Origin: Streptosporangiaceae bacterium
GTDB taxonomy: Bacteria > Actinomycetota > Actinomycetes > Streptosporangiales > Streptosporangiaceae
NCBI GenBank assembly: GCA_030045215.1
Contig: JASIBJ010000404.1
Location: 1 to 9,745, forward strand
DNA: 9,745 nt
Direction of reading: 5' to 3'
Of the stretch, positions 1 through 7,540 are shown piece after piece. The notes under the pieces were generated by a model that was given only the letters and a program-made list of their open reading frames with translations, was not told where the DNA came from and did not search any database. Numbering within the stretch: the first letter of the stretch is position 1; every line of letters begins with the position of its first letter. Both the position numbers and the translations under genes were made by a program.

Positions 1-1256
1 CTGACCGCCACCACCGCCACGGCCACCCCGGCTGCGGTGCCCGGCAGCCCGGCCCCGGTAGACCGGCGCAGCGCGCTGCCCACCACCTGCGCCAAGCTCC
101 CGCCCCGCGCCCGGACCAGCGCGAACTCGGGCTCGTACCGGTCAGCCACCAAAGCGGCGCACAACACCATCAGCAACAGCCCCGCCGCGAACAACCCCCC
201 GATCACCAGGTCATCCAGGCTCTCAATCGTGGCCAGCTGAGCCTGAATACCGGCCAGCACCCCCGGCAACTGCGAATTCAACGTCGGGAACGTGTAGAAA
301 TCCAGGCCGGCCGCCGTCTCGGCGGGAAGGAGCGAGTCGGTAGCCACGTCCGAGACGGCCGTGCTGAGCGGGCCGATCCCGTGGGCGGTCAGATGCGAGA
401 CACTGACCGGCCAGAACCACGAGTCATTGATGCCGTGGGCGGACAAGATCGCCGCCATCCCGGTCAGGCCAGCCGAGCCCACCACGACCGTGAGCCCCGG
501 CACGTCCCACACGGGGTTGGCGGCCCACAGCCGGCAGCCCCCCACGTTGACGGTGTACGCGGTCGGGATCGCCGTGCCGGTCGACCAGAACAAGGCGTTG
601 GGCCTGGGCGCCACGATGCCCGACACCACCAGGTCGACCTTCTGCCCGGTGGCGGTCACCAGCGTAATGACCGAGCCAAGTGCTGCACTAGACCGCTGGC
701 CGACCGGCAACGGGATCGCGACCGGCTCGGTCAGCCCCGCCCGGTCGGCCGCCGTGCCGCCGGGAACACCCGCCCTGGTCGGCCCCGGCCACGAGCCCGC
801 CACCAGTAGCGAATCGGCCTGCAGGTCAGAGTCCGCGGCGAGCAGGACCGCCGTGTAGCCGGACGAGCCGGGGCAGTCGGGAGAGTACGCATTCGGCGCG
901 CCGCCCGTGACCTGGAGCGCATTCGGCGCCTGCTCGAACGCCCGGATCGCCGCGACGGGCACGACGATCGGCGGCTTGAACAGACTCTCCACTGCAAAGC
1001 CGAACGACTCCTGCTGGCCTGGGGTCATCCAGCTCGGTCGGCCAGCCGACAGGGTGCTGGTGTTGACCCCGATCGCGGTCTGAGCAGGGGCCAGGCCGGT
1101 CAACGCCTTGTCGAGCGCCTTGTTGTCGGCCACAGTAATTTCCCGCGGCCCCGCCGCCGCAACAAACGACGTCAGCCCGGCGACCCCTGCCAGGCCCAGC
1201 GCAATCCACACCCCGGCCACACCGTTCGCGGCCCGCCGCAGCCTGCCCCGGCTCAC
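1..1256 (-). CDS. FtsX/MacB-like ABC transporter permease, second of a tandem pair (3' end outside window)
   Basis: I translated this open frame by hand from the GTG at 1256-1254. It runs 418 codons to the left edge without a stop. One hydrophobic segment lies near residues 13-36, followed by a large extracytoplasmic domain (about 37-345) carrying AGSWPGP at 153-159. A second membrane segment is at about 349-371. After it comes a charged loop, RYEPEFALVRARGGSLAQV (373-391), which is typical of FtsX-fold permeases after TM2. A third hydrophobic stretch begins near 402 and is cut. The start overlaps the stop of the upstream permease by 4 bp (GTGA), with AGGAGG just before it, so translation is probably coupled. 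The role is inferred: half of an ABC export or envelope-remodelling complex acting with an unseen ATPase. The substrate cannot be read from the sequence. Cys residues at 128 and 241 could form an extracytoplasmic disulfide. Confidence 0.88.
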   Translation of the reverse strand, partial: MSRGRLRRAANGVAGVWIALGLAGVAGLTSFVAAAGPREITVADNKALDKALTGLAPAQTAIGVNTSTLSAGRPSWMTPGQQESFGFAVESLFKPPIVVPVAAIRAFEQAPNALQVTGGAPNAYSPDCPGSSGYTAVLLAADSDLQADSLLVAGSWPGPTRAGVPGGTAADRAGLTEPVAIPLPVGQRSSAALGSVITLVTATGQKVDLVVSGIVAPRPNALFWSTGTAIPTAYTVNVGGCRLWAANPVWDVPGLTVVVGSAGLTGMAAILSAHGINDSWFWPVSVSHLTAHGIGPLSTAVSDVATDSLLPAETAAGLDFYTFPTLNSQLPGVLAGIQAQLATIESLDDLVIGGLFAAGLLLMVLCAALVADRYEPEFALVRARGGSLAQVVGSALRRSTGAGLPGTAAGVAVAVVAV

Positions 1257-4200
1257 GCTTCCTCCTCGGCCCGCAAGCGGGCAACCGTCGCCGTCCCGCG
1301 CAGGATAGAGATGCCGGCCGCCGCGACCGGCGTGATGGCGACGGCCGCCGCGATGAGCAAAACCGGAACCATCGGGACCTCGACCAGCACCGACGGTATC
1401 GGGTGGCTCGCCCCCGACGTGAGCGTGACCGCGGGAACGATGAGCCGGGCCAGGAGCAGGCCGAGCGCGAGGCCTCCGGCCGCCGCGGGAACCGAGAGCA
1501 TGGCCTGCTCCAGGCAGAGCAGCCTGGTCAGCTGGCCGGGGGTTGCGCCGAGGGCGTCAAGCACGGCCAGGTCGCGCCCGCGCTCGCGCGGGGCGGAGAC
1601 GCTGACCAGGAATCCAAGGCCAGTGAGCAGTAGCGCGATCGCCGCGGCGCCGAGCAGCGCTAGCAGCGGCGCGACGCTGAGCGGCTCGTCTCGCAGGGAG
1701 TCCAGCACCGCCGACTGGGTAACGACGGCGCTGCTCGGTGGCAGCGGCCCGAGGCTGAGCCGGCCCGAGTCTCGCACCCACCATTCGGTCACCGGCACGG
1801 GCAGGCCGCCGGCCTCCTCGATGATGCCCTGCAGTGCGGCCTGGCTGACGATGAGGCCTCCCACGGGGCCGTCCGCGGTCGGGAAGTGAGCCACTTCACC
1901 GGCCAGCCGCACGCGGATCGGCATCCCTTCGATCGTCAGCAGAACGGTGCTGCCCAGGCTCGCCCCGCTGGCGGCCAGCATCGCCCTGGTGGCAATGCCG
2001 GGCAGGATGGTCGCGGTCCGCGCGGCCACGGTGATCGTGCCGAACGCGGGCCCGACCCCGAACTCGTTCGAGGCTGCGCCCAGGCTCGCGGGTGACACAC
2101 CGACGCCGCTGGTGAACCGCAGCACCGCCCCCTGGCCGACGAGCCGCAGCTGGCTGATCCGCGGCGGGCTGCTTCTCTGACCGAACAGGCCGGGGACACT
2201 GATATTCGTGGCGGGCTGGTGCCCGCTCGGCCAGATCGACCGCAGCGGCACGAAGGCCTCGCCGGGTCCGTCGGCCGAGACAGATTCCAGCGTCAGCGCC
2301 GCCGGCCGGTCAGGACCGGCGCCCGGCATGGTGTAGTTCAGGCTGAAGCCGGTGAGCGAGAGCGGGTAGTCGGCGTTGCCGGGCGACAGACTCACCTCCA
2401 GCCGCTGCAGGCTGCCGTTGACGGGCAGCGCGCCGGCCGTCAGGTCGTATCCGATGCCGGCCGCATCGGTCAGCTGCACCGTCAGCTCCGCATCCGAGAT
2501 GCCGGGGCCGGTCAGTCGCGCGAGCACCTTCAGGACGGTGGGTCTGCCCGGCAGCTGCTCGCCGGCCAGGCCGGGTGATCCGCTGATCGGCCCGAACGGG
2601 TCACCGGCCGGGTAAATCGCCAGGTCCTTGCGCAGCGTCACTACCTGCCGCGCCTGCGGGCCGTTCATGCCGAGCACGGTCACGCCGTCGCCGTTCACCA
2701 GCGAGGCCGTGGTCCTGATCACCGGCGTCGCGGTCAGGACTCCCCGCGCGCTGGTGATGTCACCGACCTGACCGATCGACAACGGTGCTGCCGACGGCAG
2801 CACGACCCTGGCGTCGGCGCCGACCGTGAAGGCCGCTTGATCCCGGATCGACCGCTGCCAGCTCGAGACCTCCGCGAGCGAGATGACGCAGGTGGCCACG
2901 GCCAGCACCGCAAGCAGGGCCGGCCCGGCCTGCCGCAGCGCGCGCCGCCCCACCATCCAGGCCGCCGCCGGCGCGGTGATGCCGCGGCCGCCGGCGGCCA
3001 GCGTTTCCGTCAGGCGGATCAGCAGCGGGAGGAGTCTGAGCATAATGAGGGTTCCGGCCGCCAGTGCCAGTACGGGAGCGGCCACCAGCACGGGGTCGAC
3101 GCCGATCGCTCCCGATACACCGGTGCTAACCGGCGCGGCGTAGTGCGCAAGCTGCCAGCCCGCCAGAAGGGCCACCAAGACCAGGGCGACGTCCGCGCCG
3201 GCCGATAGGGCGGTATGCACCGACCGTGGCCGGCCTTTGTCGGCCCGCTGCCTGATCGGCGACTCCGGTTCCCGCAGCCATGGCAGCGCGATGATGAGCG
3301 CGCAGCCTGCGCCGACGGCGATCCCGGCTATCCAGGCCGTCAGGGGGGAGCCGGCCGGTAGCCGCAGTGCACCAGTGCCGGCCAGGTGCAGCCTGCCGAC
3401 CAGCGGCACGATCGAGATGCCCAGCAACGGGCCGATCACCGCCGCCGGTACCGCCACGAGGGCGGCCTCGGTGCCGCCGCGCCGAGCCAGCTGCCGGCGG
3501 GTAGCGCCCCGTGCCTGCAGCAGTGATGGCTCGCCGGCCCGCTGGCTGGCGAGTAGCTGCACCACGACCGTCAGCGTGGCGCCCGCGATCACGAGCAGAA
3601 TGAGCAGCCCGATGAGCAGCTGCGACCTGGCCACCTCCAGGGCGACCGCCTGACCGCTCAAGAGCGCGGGAAGGTTGGTAGAAGCCTGCAGATCCGAGCT
3701 GGCGGAAGTGGTCAGCCCGCCAAGTACGGCACTGACGGACTGGCTCAGGCCCGCCAGGTTGCCGGCGGTCATGGCGGCGAAGTCCGGTATCGCCAGCCAG
3801 GACTCGCCCGCAGGCGCTGTCGGCCATCCGGTGGCGGGCCAGTTAGTGACCATCGGACTGTAGGTGATGAAGCCCGACACGCGGCTGACGGTCCCCGTCC
3901 CGGTCGGGTCGATCTGCCAGTAGTCGCTGGCCGGCTGCCGTTCGGTGTAAGTGCAGCTCACCCGGATGCGAACAATCGTGCCGGAGCTGGCGTCACGCGT
4001 CGTCACGACGTCGCCCAGGCCGACAGCGAGCTGGTGCGCGGTCGCCACGGGCAGGCAGGCCGGGACGATGCCGGATGCGGACGGGCCTGGCCAGGACCCG
4101 CTAGCCAGCTGCGCGTGCTGGCGGAAACCCTGCAGCGCCAGCAGCGATGTCTGGGCCTGCGACCCGCCCTCGTAGCCTAGGTCGAGCAGGTCACTCTTGG

Positions 4201-4480
4201 CCGCGTTCGTGAACGTCATGGGCAGGCCTGGCGCGCTGTCGGCGACCGAGCGAGTGAGCGCGGCCGCCTGGGCGCCGGAAAGGAATTGCGTCGATGTGAC
4301 CATGATCGTGCTGCCCGGGTTCGCCGTGAGCGCCTCCCGGTTAGCGACGGTGGCCGCCTCCGCGCCGAAAGCCGCGGCGGCCGCGGTGGAGCCGGCCGTG
4401 ACGACAACCGTCAGCGCAGTGATCCCGAATGCGAGCCGGTGCATCCTCAGCACCCGCAAGGCCGCTGGCATCCGGCGCAT
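1253..4480 (-). CDS. FtsX/MacB-like ABC transporter permease, about 10 TM, two large ectodomains
   Basis: This is a 1075-residue membrane protein. By eye the layout is: TM1 17-39; first extracytoplasmic domain 40-283, with SGSWPGP at 127-133; TM2 287-310; the loop EPSLLQARGATRRQL (317-331), characteristic of FtsX permeases; TM3 339-363; TM4 380-402; TM5 430-447; TM6 462-490; TM7 519-537; a very large second ectodomain of about 390 residues (540-932); TM8 935-961; a second loop RERGRDLAVLDALGATPGQL (965-984); TM9 994-1020; TM10 1036-1060. The duplicated loop and TM pattern fits a PF02687-type permease that carries both halves in one chain. These proteins transmit ATPase-driven movement to extracytoplasmic domains for lipoprotein, lipid or peptide export, or for control of cell-wall hydrolases. 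Which applies here is unknown. The ATG at 4480 has AGGGGAGG 11 nt upstream, plus a closer GGAG. It is the first gene of the minus-strand operon visible here and overlaps the next permease by 4 bp. Confidence 0.92.
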   Translation of the reverse strand: MRRMPAALRVLRMHRLAFGITALTVVVTAGSTAAAAAFGAEAATVANREALTANPGSTIMVTSTQFLSGAQAAALTRSVADSAPGLPMTFTNAAKSDLLDLGYEGGSQAQTSLLALQGFRQHAQLASGSWPGPSASGIVPACLPVATAHQLAVGLGDVVTTRDASSGTIVRIRVSCTYTERQPASDYWQIDPTGTGTVSRVSGFITYSPMVTNWPATGWPTAPAGESWLAIPDFAAMTAGNLAGLSQSVSAVLGGLTTSASSDLQASTNLPALLSGQAVALEVARSQLLIGLLILLVIAGATLTVVVQLLASQRAGEPSLLQARGATRRQLARRGGTEAALVAVPAAVIGPLLGISIVPLVGRLHLAGTGALRLPAGSPLTAWIAGIAVGAGCALIIALPWLREPESPIRQRADKGRPRSVHTALSAGADVALVLVALLAGWQLAHYAAPVSTGVSGAIGVDPVLVAAPVLALAAGTLIMLRLLPLLIRLTETLAAGGRGITAPAAAWMVGRRALRQAGPALLAVLAVATCVISLAEVSSWQRSIRDQAAFTVGADARVVLPSAAPLSIGQVGDITSARGVLTATPVIRTTASLVNGDGVTVLGMNGPQARQVVTLRKDLAIYPAGDPFGPISGSPGLAGEQLPGRPTVLKVLARLTGPGISDAELTVQLTDAAGIGYDLTAGALPVNGSLQRLEVSLSPGNADYPLSLTGFSLNYTMPGAGPDRPAALTLESVSADGPGEAFVPLRSIWPSGHQPATNISVPGLFGQRSSPPRISQLRLVGQGAVLRFTSGVGVSPASLGAASNEFGVGPAFGTITVAARTATILPGIATRAMLAASGASLGSTVLLTIEGMPIRVRLAGEVAHFPTADGPVGGLIVSQAALQGIIEEAGGLPVPVTEWWVRDSGRLSLGPLPPSSAVVTQSAVLDSLRDEPLSVAPLLALLGAAAIALLLTGLGFLVSVSAPRERGRDLAVLDALGATPGQLTRLLCLEQAMLSVPAAAGGLALGLLLARLIVPAVTLTSGASHPIPSVLVEVPMVPVLLIAAAVAITPVAAAGISILRGTATVARLRAEEEA
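1261..1266 (-). promoter_or_regulatory. Shine-Dalgarno AGGAGG for the second permease
   Basis: AGGAGG on the minus strand lies 4 nt before the GTG start at 1256, inside the final codons (Glu-Glu-Glu) of the upstream permease. It decides the start of the downstream gene and supports coupling through the GTGA stop/start overlap. The spacing is a little short. Confidence 0.7.
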
Positions 4481-4611
4481 TCGGCTCCGAACCTCCCCTG
4501 GGTTGCTGTGCAGCGCCCCGAAACCGGATCGGCAGCGTCGAGCCCGCGCGGCGCTGTCGGCCGCTGTGGCTGCGGCCGGTGCTGGGCGGGCCTTACCGAG
4601 CTGCCTTTTGT

Positions 4612-4617
4612 ATTATG
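4612..4617 (-). promoter_or_regulatory. Candidate -10 box (CATAAT) for the permease operon
   Basis: Read on the minus strand, this hexamer is CATAAT, five of six matches to TATAAT, in an otherwise very GC-rich genome. A transcript starting about 7 nt downstream would have a leader of roughly 125 nt before the ATG at 4480. No good TTGACA-like -35 sits 16-18 bp upstream. That region instead overlaps the AGCTTG/CAAGCT dyad, which would suit an activator-dependent or repressor-controlled promoter. This is inference from sequence only. Confidence 0.4.
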
Positions 4618-4618
4618 C

Positions 4619-4632
4619 GCCGGTTAAACGGC
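4619..4632. repeat. Small dyad GCCG-GTTAAA-CGGC
   Basis: Four-base arms GCCG (4619-4622) and CGGC (4629-4632) flank GTTAAA, between the candidate -10 box and the AGCTTG dyad. It is short and could be chance. It is listed because it is the third dyad in 50 bp. Confidence 0.3.
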
Positions 4633-4633
4633 C

Positions 4634-4655
4634 AGCTTGTCTGATAGATCAAGCT
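4634..4655. promoter_or_regulatory. Inverted repeat AGCTTG-N10-CAAGCT, candidate operator
   Basis: The arms AGCTTG (4634-4639) and CAAGCT (4650-4655) are exact reverse complements separated by 10 bp. The inner TCT (4640-4642) and AGA (4646-4648) also complement each other, with one unpaired T at 4649. The dyad sits where the -35 of the candidate permease promoter would be. Its spacing fits a dimeric helix-turn-helix regulator, such as the GntR or TetR type. The regulator gene is not in the window and the family assignment is a guess. Confidence 0.45.
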
Positions 4656-4667
4656 ATATCGTATATA
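4655..4667. promoter_or_regulatory. 13-bp palindrome TATAT-CGT-ATATA, candidate operator or promoter core
   Basis: A perfect dyad with TATAT and ATATA arms around CGT directly abuts the preceding inverted repeat, sharing base 4655. TA-rich palindromes with a CG centre resemble sites bound by PadR-type regulators, which often control transport genes, but that link is only inference. The same bases could serve as a -10 element on the plus strand: a TTGTCT lies at 4637-4642, with a somewhat long spacing. Confidence 0.4.
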
Positions 4668-4701
4668 TCCGGTAGCCCGACGCGATTGTTATGCAGCTGA
4701 G

Positions 4702-4718
4702 TCCGGCAAGCCGCCGGA
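4702..4718. repeat. Hairpin TCCGGC-AAGCC-GCCGGA upstream of valS
   Basis: A perfect 6-bp stem with a 5-nt loop, extendable by one G-U pair. No T-tract follows on either strand, so it is not a classic intrinsic terminator. It may only be a GC-rich coincidence. If transcription of valS begins next to its start codon, this hairpin lies outside the mRNA. Confidence 0.35.
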
Positions 4719-4837
4719 TCGTCATGCGTCGAGCAGGGTTGCCGGGGCTTGACCGCCGGCCAAAGGGCTGCGCCCCGCACCGGCGCCAGCCGTCACCTGC
4801 TGCGGGCCGTTGGCCGGCTACGTCGTCACACGCGCCG

Positions 4838-4852
4838 TAGACTCGGCTGACG
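4838..4852 (+). promoter_or_regulatory. TAnnnT -10 box (TAGACT) positioned for leaderless valS transcription
   Basis: TAGACT (4838-4843) matches the actinobacterial -10 pattern TAnnnT. It is followed by 8 nt and then the GTG at 4852. There is no Shine-Dalgarno sequence in the 20 nt before that GTG. In actinomycetes this spacing, a -10 box about 7-8 nt from an RTG start, is the hallmark of leaderless mRNAs. No strong -35 is visible. This supports choosing the GTG at 4852 rather than the upstream in-frame TTG at 4810. Confidence 0.5.
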
Positions 4853-7527
4853 TGACATCCGAACGGGTTCAGCTGCCCGCCCAGTACAGTCCGGGCGAGG
4901 TCGAGTCGCGCCGCTACGGGGCCTGGGAGGCGGCCGGCTACTTCACCCCCGACCCGGCGAACCCGGCGCCGGCCTTTACCATCGTCATCCCCCCGCCCAA
5001 CGTGACGGGCTCACTGCACATCGGCCACGCGCTCGACCACACGCTCATTGACGCGCTGGTGCGCAGGCGCCGGATGCAGGGTTATAAGACGCTGTGGCTT
5101 CCCGGCATGGATCACGCCGGGATCGCGACCCAGAACGTGGTCGAGCGCGAACTCGCGAGGGACGGGCTGTCCCGGCACGACCTTGGCCGGGAGGCATTCG
5201 TCGAACGGGTGTGGCAGTGGAAGACCGAGTCAGGCGGGCGGATCCTCGGCCAGATGCGCCGCCTCGGGGACAGCGTGGACTGGACCCGCGAGCGCTTCAC
5301 CATGGATGCCGGGCTGTCCCGCGCGGTGCAGACCATCTTCAAGCGGCTGTACACCGACGGCCTCATCTACCGGGCCCAGCGCATTATCAACTGGTGCCCC
5401 CGGTGCCTGACCGCGCTGTCTGACATCGAGGTCGAGCACACCGATGACGAGGGTGAGCTTGTCTCGATCCGGTACGGCGACGGAGACGACCAGGTCGTGG
5501 TCGCCACCACCAGGGTGGAGACGATGCTCGGAGACACCGGGGTGGCCGTCCACCCCGACGATCCGCGCTATGCCCGCCTGGTCGGGCGGGAGATCGAGCT
5601 GCCGCTGACCGGCCGCCGGATCCCGGTGGTGGCCGATCCGCACGTCGATCCCGAGTTCGGCACCGGTGCCGTTAAGGTGACCCCCGCCCACGACCCGAAC
5701 GACTTCGAGATCGGCCGCAGGCACGACCTGCCAGCCGTGGTGATCATGGACGAACGCGGCGTGATAACCGCGCCAGGGCCATTCCAGGAGCTAGATCGCT
5801 TCGAGGCCAGGCCCGCGGTCCTCGCGGCCTTGCGGGCCGAGGGCCGGGTGGTCTCCGAGCGCCGCCCCTACCTGCACGCCGTGGGGCACTGCTCGCGGTG
5901 CGGTACGACGGTTGAGCCGCGGCTGTCCCTGCAGTGGTTCGTCAAGGTCGCACCGCTGGCGAAGGCGGCTGGCGACGCCGTCCGCGACGGACGGGTCCGG
6001 ATCTACCCGCAGGAGATGGCGGCCCGCTACTTCGACTGGGTTGATGACATGCACGACTGGTGCATCAGCCGTCAGCTCTGGTGGGGCCACCGGATCCCGG
6101 TCTGGTACGGGCCCGGCGGCCAGGTCGTCTGCCTCGGTCCCGATGAGGATCCGCCGACTGGCGAGGGCTGGGAGCAGGACGTCGACGTGCTCGACACCTG
6201 GTTCTCCTCGGCCCTCTGGCCGTTCTCCACCCTCGGGTGGCCCGAGGACACCGCCGACCTGCGTACGTTCTACCCGACCAGCGTCCTGGTCACCGGGTAC
6301 GACATCCTGTTCTTCTGGGTGGCCAGGATGATGCTGTTCGGGCTGTACGCCATGGCCGCGGCCGGACCCGAGGACTCGGTGCCATTCCGGCAGGTGGCCT
6401 TGCACGGCCTGGTGCGGGACCAGTTCGGCAAGAAGATGTCGAAGACGCGCGGCAACACCGTAGACCCGCTGGACTGGATCGACCGGTTCGGCGCGGACGC
6501 CACCCGGTTCACGCTCGCCCGCGGAGCGACGCCCGGCGGTGACGTCGCCGTGAGCGAGGAGTGGGTCGCCGGCTCGCGCAACTTCTGCAACAAACTGTGG
6601 AACGCGGCCAGGTTCGCGCTCCTCAACGGCGCCATCCCCGGTCATCCGCTGCCGCCGGCCAGCGATCTGGCCACGGCTGACCGGTGGATCCTGTCCCGGC
6701 TGGCTGAGGTCACGGCCGAGGTGGACGAGCTCTACGAGCAGTTCGAATTCGCCAAAATCTGCGAGGTGCTCTACCACTTTGCCTGGGATGAGTTCTGCGA
6801 CTGGTACCTGGAGCTGGCAAAGCCGGTCCTGGCTAACGCGGGGCTGACTGCTCAGGACGAGGCCGCCGCCGATGCCACCCGACGCGTCCTCGGCGAGATC
6901 CTCGACCGGCTGCTTCGGCTGCTGCACCCAGTCCTGCCATTCGTGACCGAGGAGCTGTGGACCGCGGTGACCGGCGGTGAGTCGGTCGTGATAGCACGGT
7001 GGCCGGGCACGACGGCCGCCGGCGTCCCGGCCTTGCCGCGGCTGACCGTTGACGCCGGAGCCGAGGCGGAGATCAGTTCGCTGATGCGGCTGGTCACGGA
7101 GGTGCGCCGGTTCCGGTCGGACCAGGGTCTGCGACCGGGCCAGCAAGTCCCGGCCGTGCTTACTGGCATCGGCGGGACTCCCCTGGCCGGGCACGAGGCG
7201 AGGATCCGGTCGCTCCTGCGGCTGACCGAGCCCGGCGAGGTATTCGTGCCGACGGGCACCGCACAGGCCGAGGGCGTCATCGTCGAACTCGACACGGCGG
7301 CAGGCCTGGACATCGAGGCCGAGCGCAAGCGCCTGACTAAGGACCTGGCCACCGCGCGGGCTGACATTGAGGCGGCCGAGCGGAAGCTGGCGAGCCCGTC
7401 CTTCGTCGAGCGGGCCCCGGGCGAGGTCGTGGCCAAGAACCGGGAGCGGCTAGCGGCCGCGCAGGCGGAAGTCCTGCGGCTGACCGAGCGCCTGGCCGCC
7501 CTGCCCAGCGGGGCCGACGGCGGATGA
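4852..7527 (+). CDS. valS: Valyl-tRNA synthetase
   Basis: This cytoplasmic class I aminoacyl-tRNA synthetase charges tRNA-Val with valine using ATP. From the GTG at 4852 it is 891 residues, a normal bacterial length. The nucleotide-binding motif [12 protein letters not shown] (49-60) contains HIGH at 56-59, and the second signature is GKKMSKT (526-532). The CP1 editing domain, which removes mischarged threonine, shows [11 protein letters not shown] (219-229) and [11 protein letters not shown] (278-288). Other ValRS landmarks are [14 protein letters not shown] (403-416) and [17 protein letters not shown] (448-464). CxxC pairs at 182-185 and 347-350 may bind zinc. The anticodon-binding helical domain covers about 615-765, and a C-terminal coiled coil (about 820-886) matches the tRNA-core-binding arm. 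I chose GTG because the homologous N-terminus begins about 10 residues before the [12 protein letters not shown] segment. folC follows after 13 nt, so the two are probably co-transcribed. The last signature residue is Thr rather than the usual Ser, a conservative change. Confidence 0.97.
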   Translation: MTSERVQLPAQYSPGEVESRRYGAWEAAGYFTPDPANPAPAFTIVIPPPNVTGSLHIGHALDHTLIDALVRRRRMQGYKTLWLPGMDHAGIATQNVVERELARDGLSRHDLGREAFVERVWQWKTESGGRILGQMRRLGDSVDWTRERFTMDAGLSRAVQTIFKRLYTDGLIYRAQRIINWCPRCLTALSDIEVEHTDDEGELVSIRYGDGDDQVVVATTRVETMLGDTGVAVHPDDPRYARLVGREIELPLTGRRIPVVADPHVDPEFGTGAVKVTPAHDPNDFEIGRRHDLPAVVIMDERGVITAPGPFQELDRFEARPAVLAALRAEGRVVSERRPYLHAVGHCSRCGTTVEPRLSLQWFVKVAPLAKAAGDAVRDGRVRIYPQEMAARYFDWVDDMHDWCISRQLWWGHRIPVWYGPGGQVVCLGPDEDPPTGEGWEQDVDVLDTWFSSALWPFSTLGWPEDTADLRTFYPTSVLVTGYDILFFWVARMMLFGLYAMAAAGPEDSVPFRQVALHGLVRDQFGKKMSKTRGNTVDPLDWIDRFGADATRFTLARGATPGGDVAVSEEWVAGSRNFCNKLWNAARFALLNGAIPGHPLPPASDLATADRWILSRLAEVTAEVDELYEQFEFAKICEVLYHFAWDEFCDWYLELAKPVLANAGLTAQDEAAADATRRVLGEILDRLLRLLHPVLPFVTEELWTAVTGGESVVIARWPGTTAAGVPALPRLTVDAGAEAEISSLMRLVTEVRRFRSDQGLRPGQQVPAVLTGIGGTPLAGHEARIRSLLRLTEPGEVFVPTGTAQAEGVIVELDTAAGLDIEAERKRLTKDLATARADIEAAERKLASPSFVERAPGEVVAKNRERLAAAQAEVLRLTERLAALPSGADGG

Positions 7528-7531
7528 GGGG
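7526..7531 (+). promoter_or_regulatory. Shine-Dalgarno GAGGGG for folC
   Basis: GAGGGG begins within the valS stop codon and ends 9 nt before the ATG at 7541. It supports that start and coupled expression with valS. Confidence 0.6.
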
Positions 7532-7540
7532 CAGACCGGC

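Larger units (their letters stand above)
4481..4851. other. Divergent intergenic region between permease operon and valS
   Basis: These 371 bp separate divergently transcribed genes, and I find no credible gene in them. Bases 4481-4604 are GC-rich and would form the 5' leader of the permease mRNA. Bases 4605-4695 form an AT-rich island with several dyads. Bases 4696-4851 are GC-rich again, with one compact hairpin and a -10-like box abutting the valS start. I looked for a T-box antiterminator leader (conserved TGGNACCGCG-like segment) before valS and saw none. A TTG at 4810 extends the valS frame upstream, but it lacks a Shine-Dalgarno sequence and family similarity. Confidence 0.75.

Noticed and set aside
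361..858. 165-codon plus-strand frame at the left end
   Set aside because: It lies opposite the partial permease, whose minus-strand frame is continuous and shows TM segments and family motifs.
3126..3827. 233-codon minus-strand frame inside the large permease gene
   Set aside because: It is an out-of-frame shadow of the 1075-residue permease, Arg/Gly-rich and without membrane segments.
4810..4851. Upstream TTG start for valS adding 14 residues
   Set aside because: There is no ribosome site, the added residues do not resemble ValRS N-termini, and the GTG at 4852 fits a leaderless start.
4481..4851. T-box riboswitch in front of valS
   Set aside because: No antiterminator-like conserved segment, specifier stem or terminator with T-tract is visible.
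5791..7194. 467-codon open frame on the minus strand opposite valS
   Set aside because: It mirrors a strongly supported valS frame, has no recognisable domain, and is the kind of antisense open frame that high third-position GC produces.
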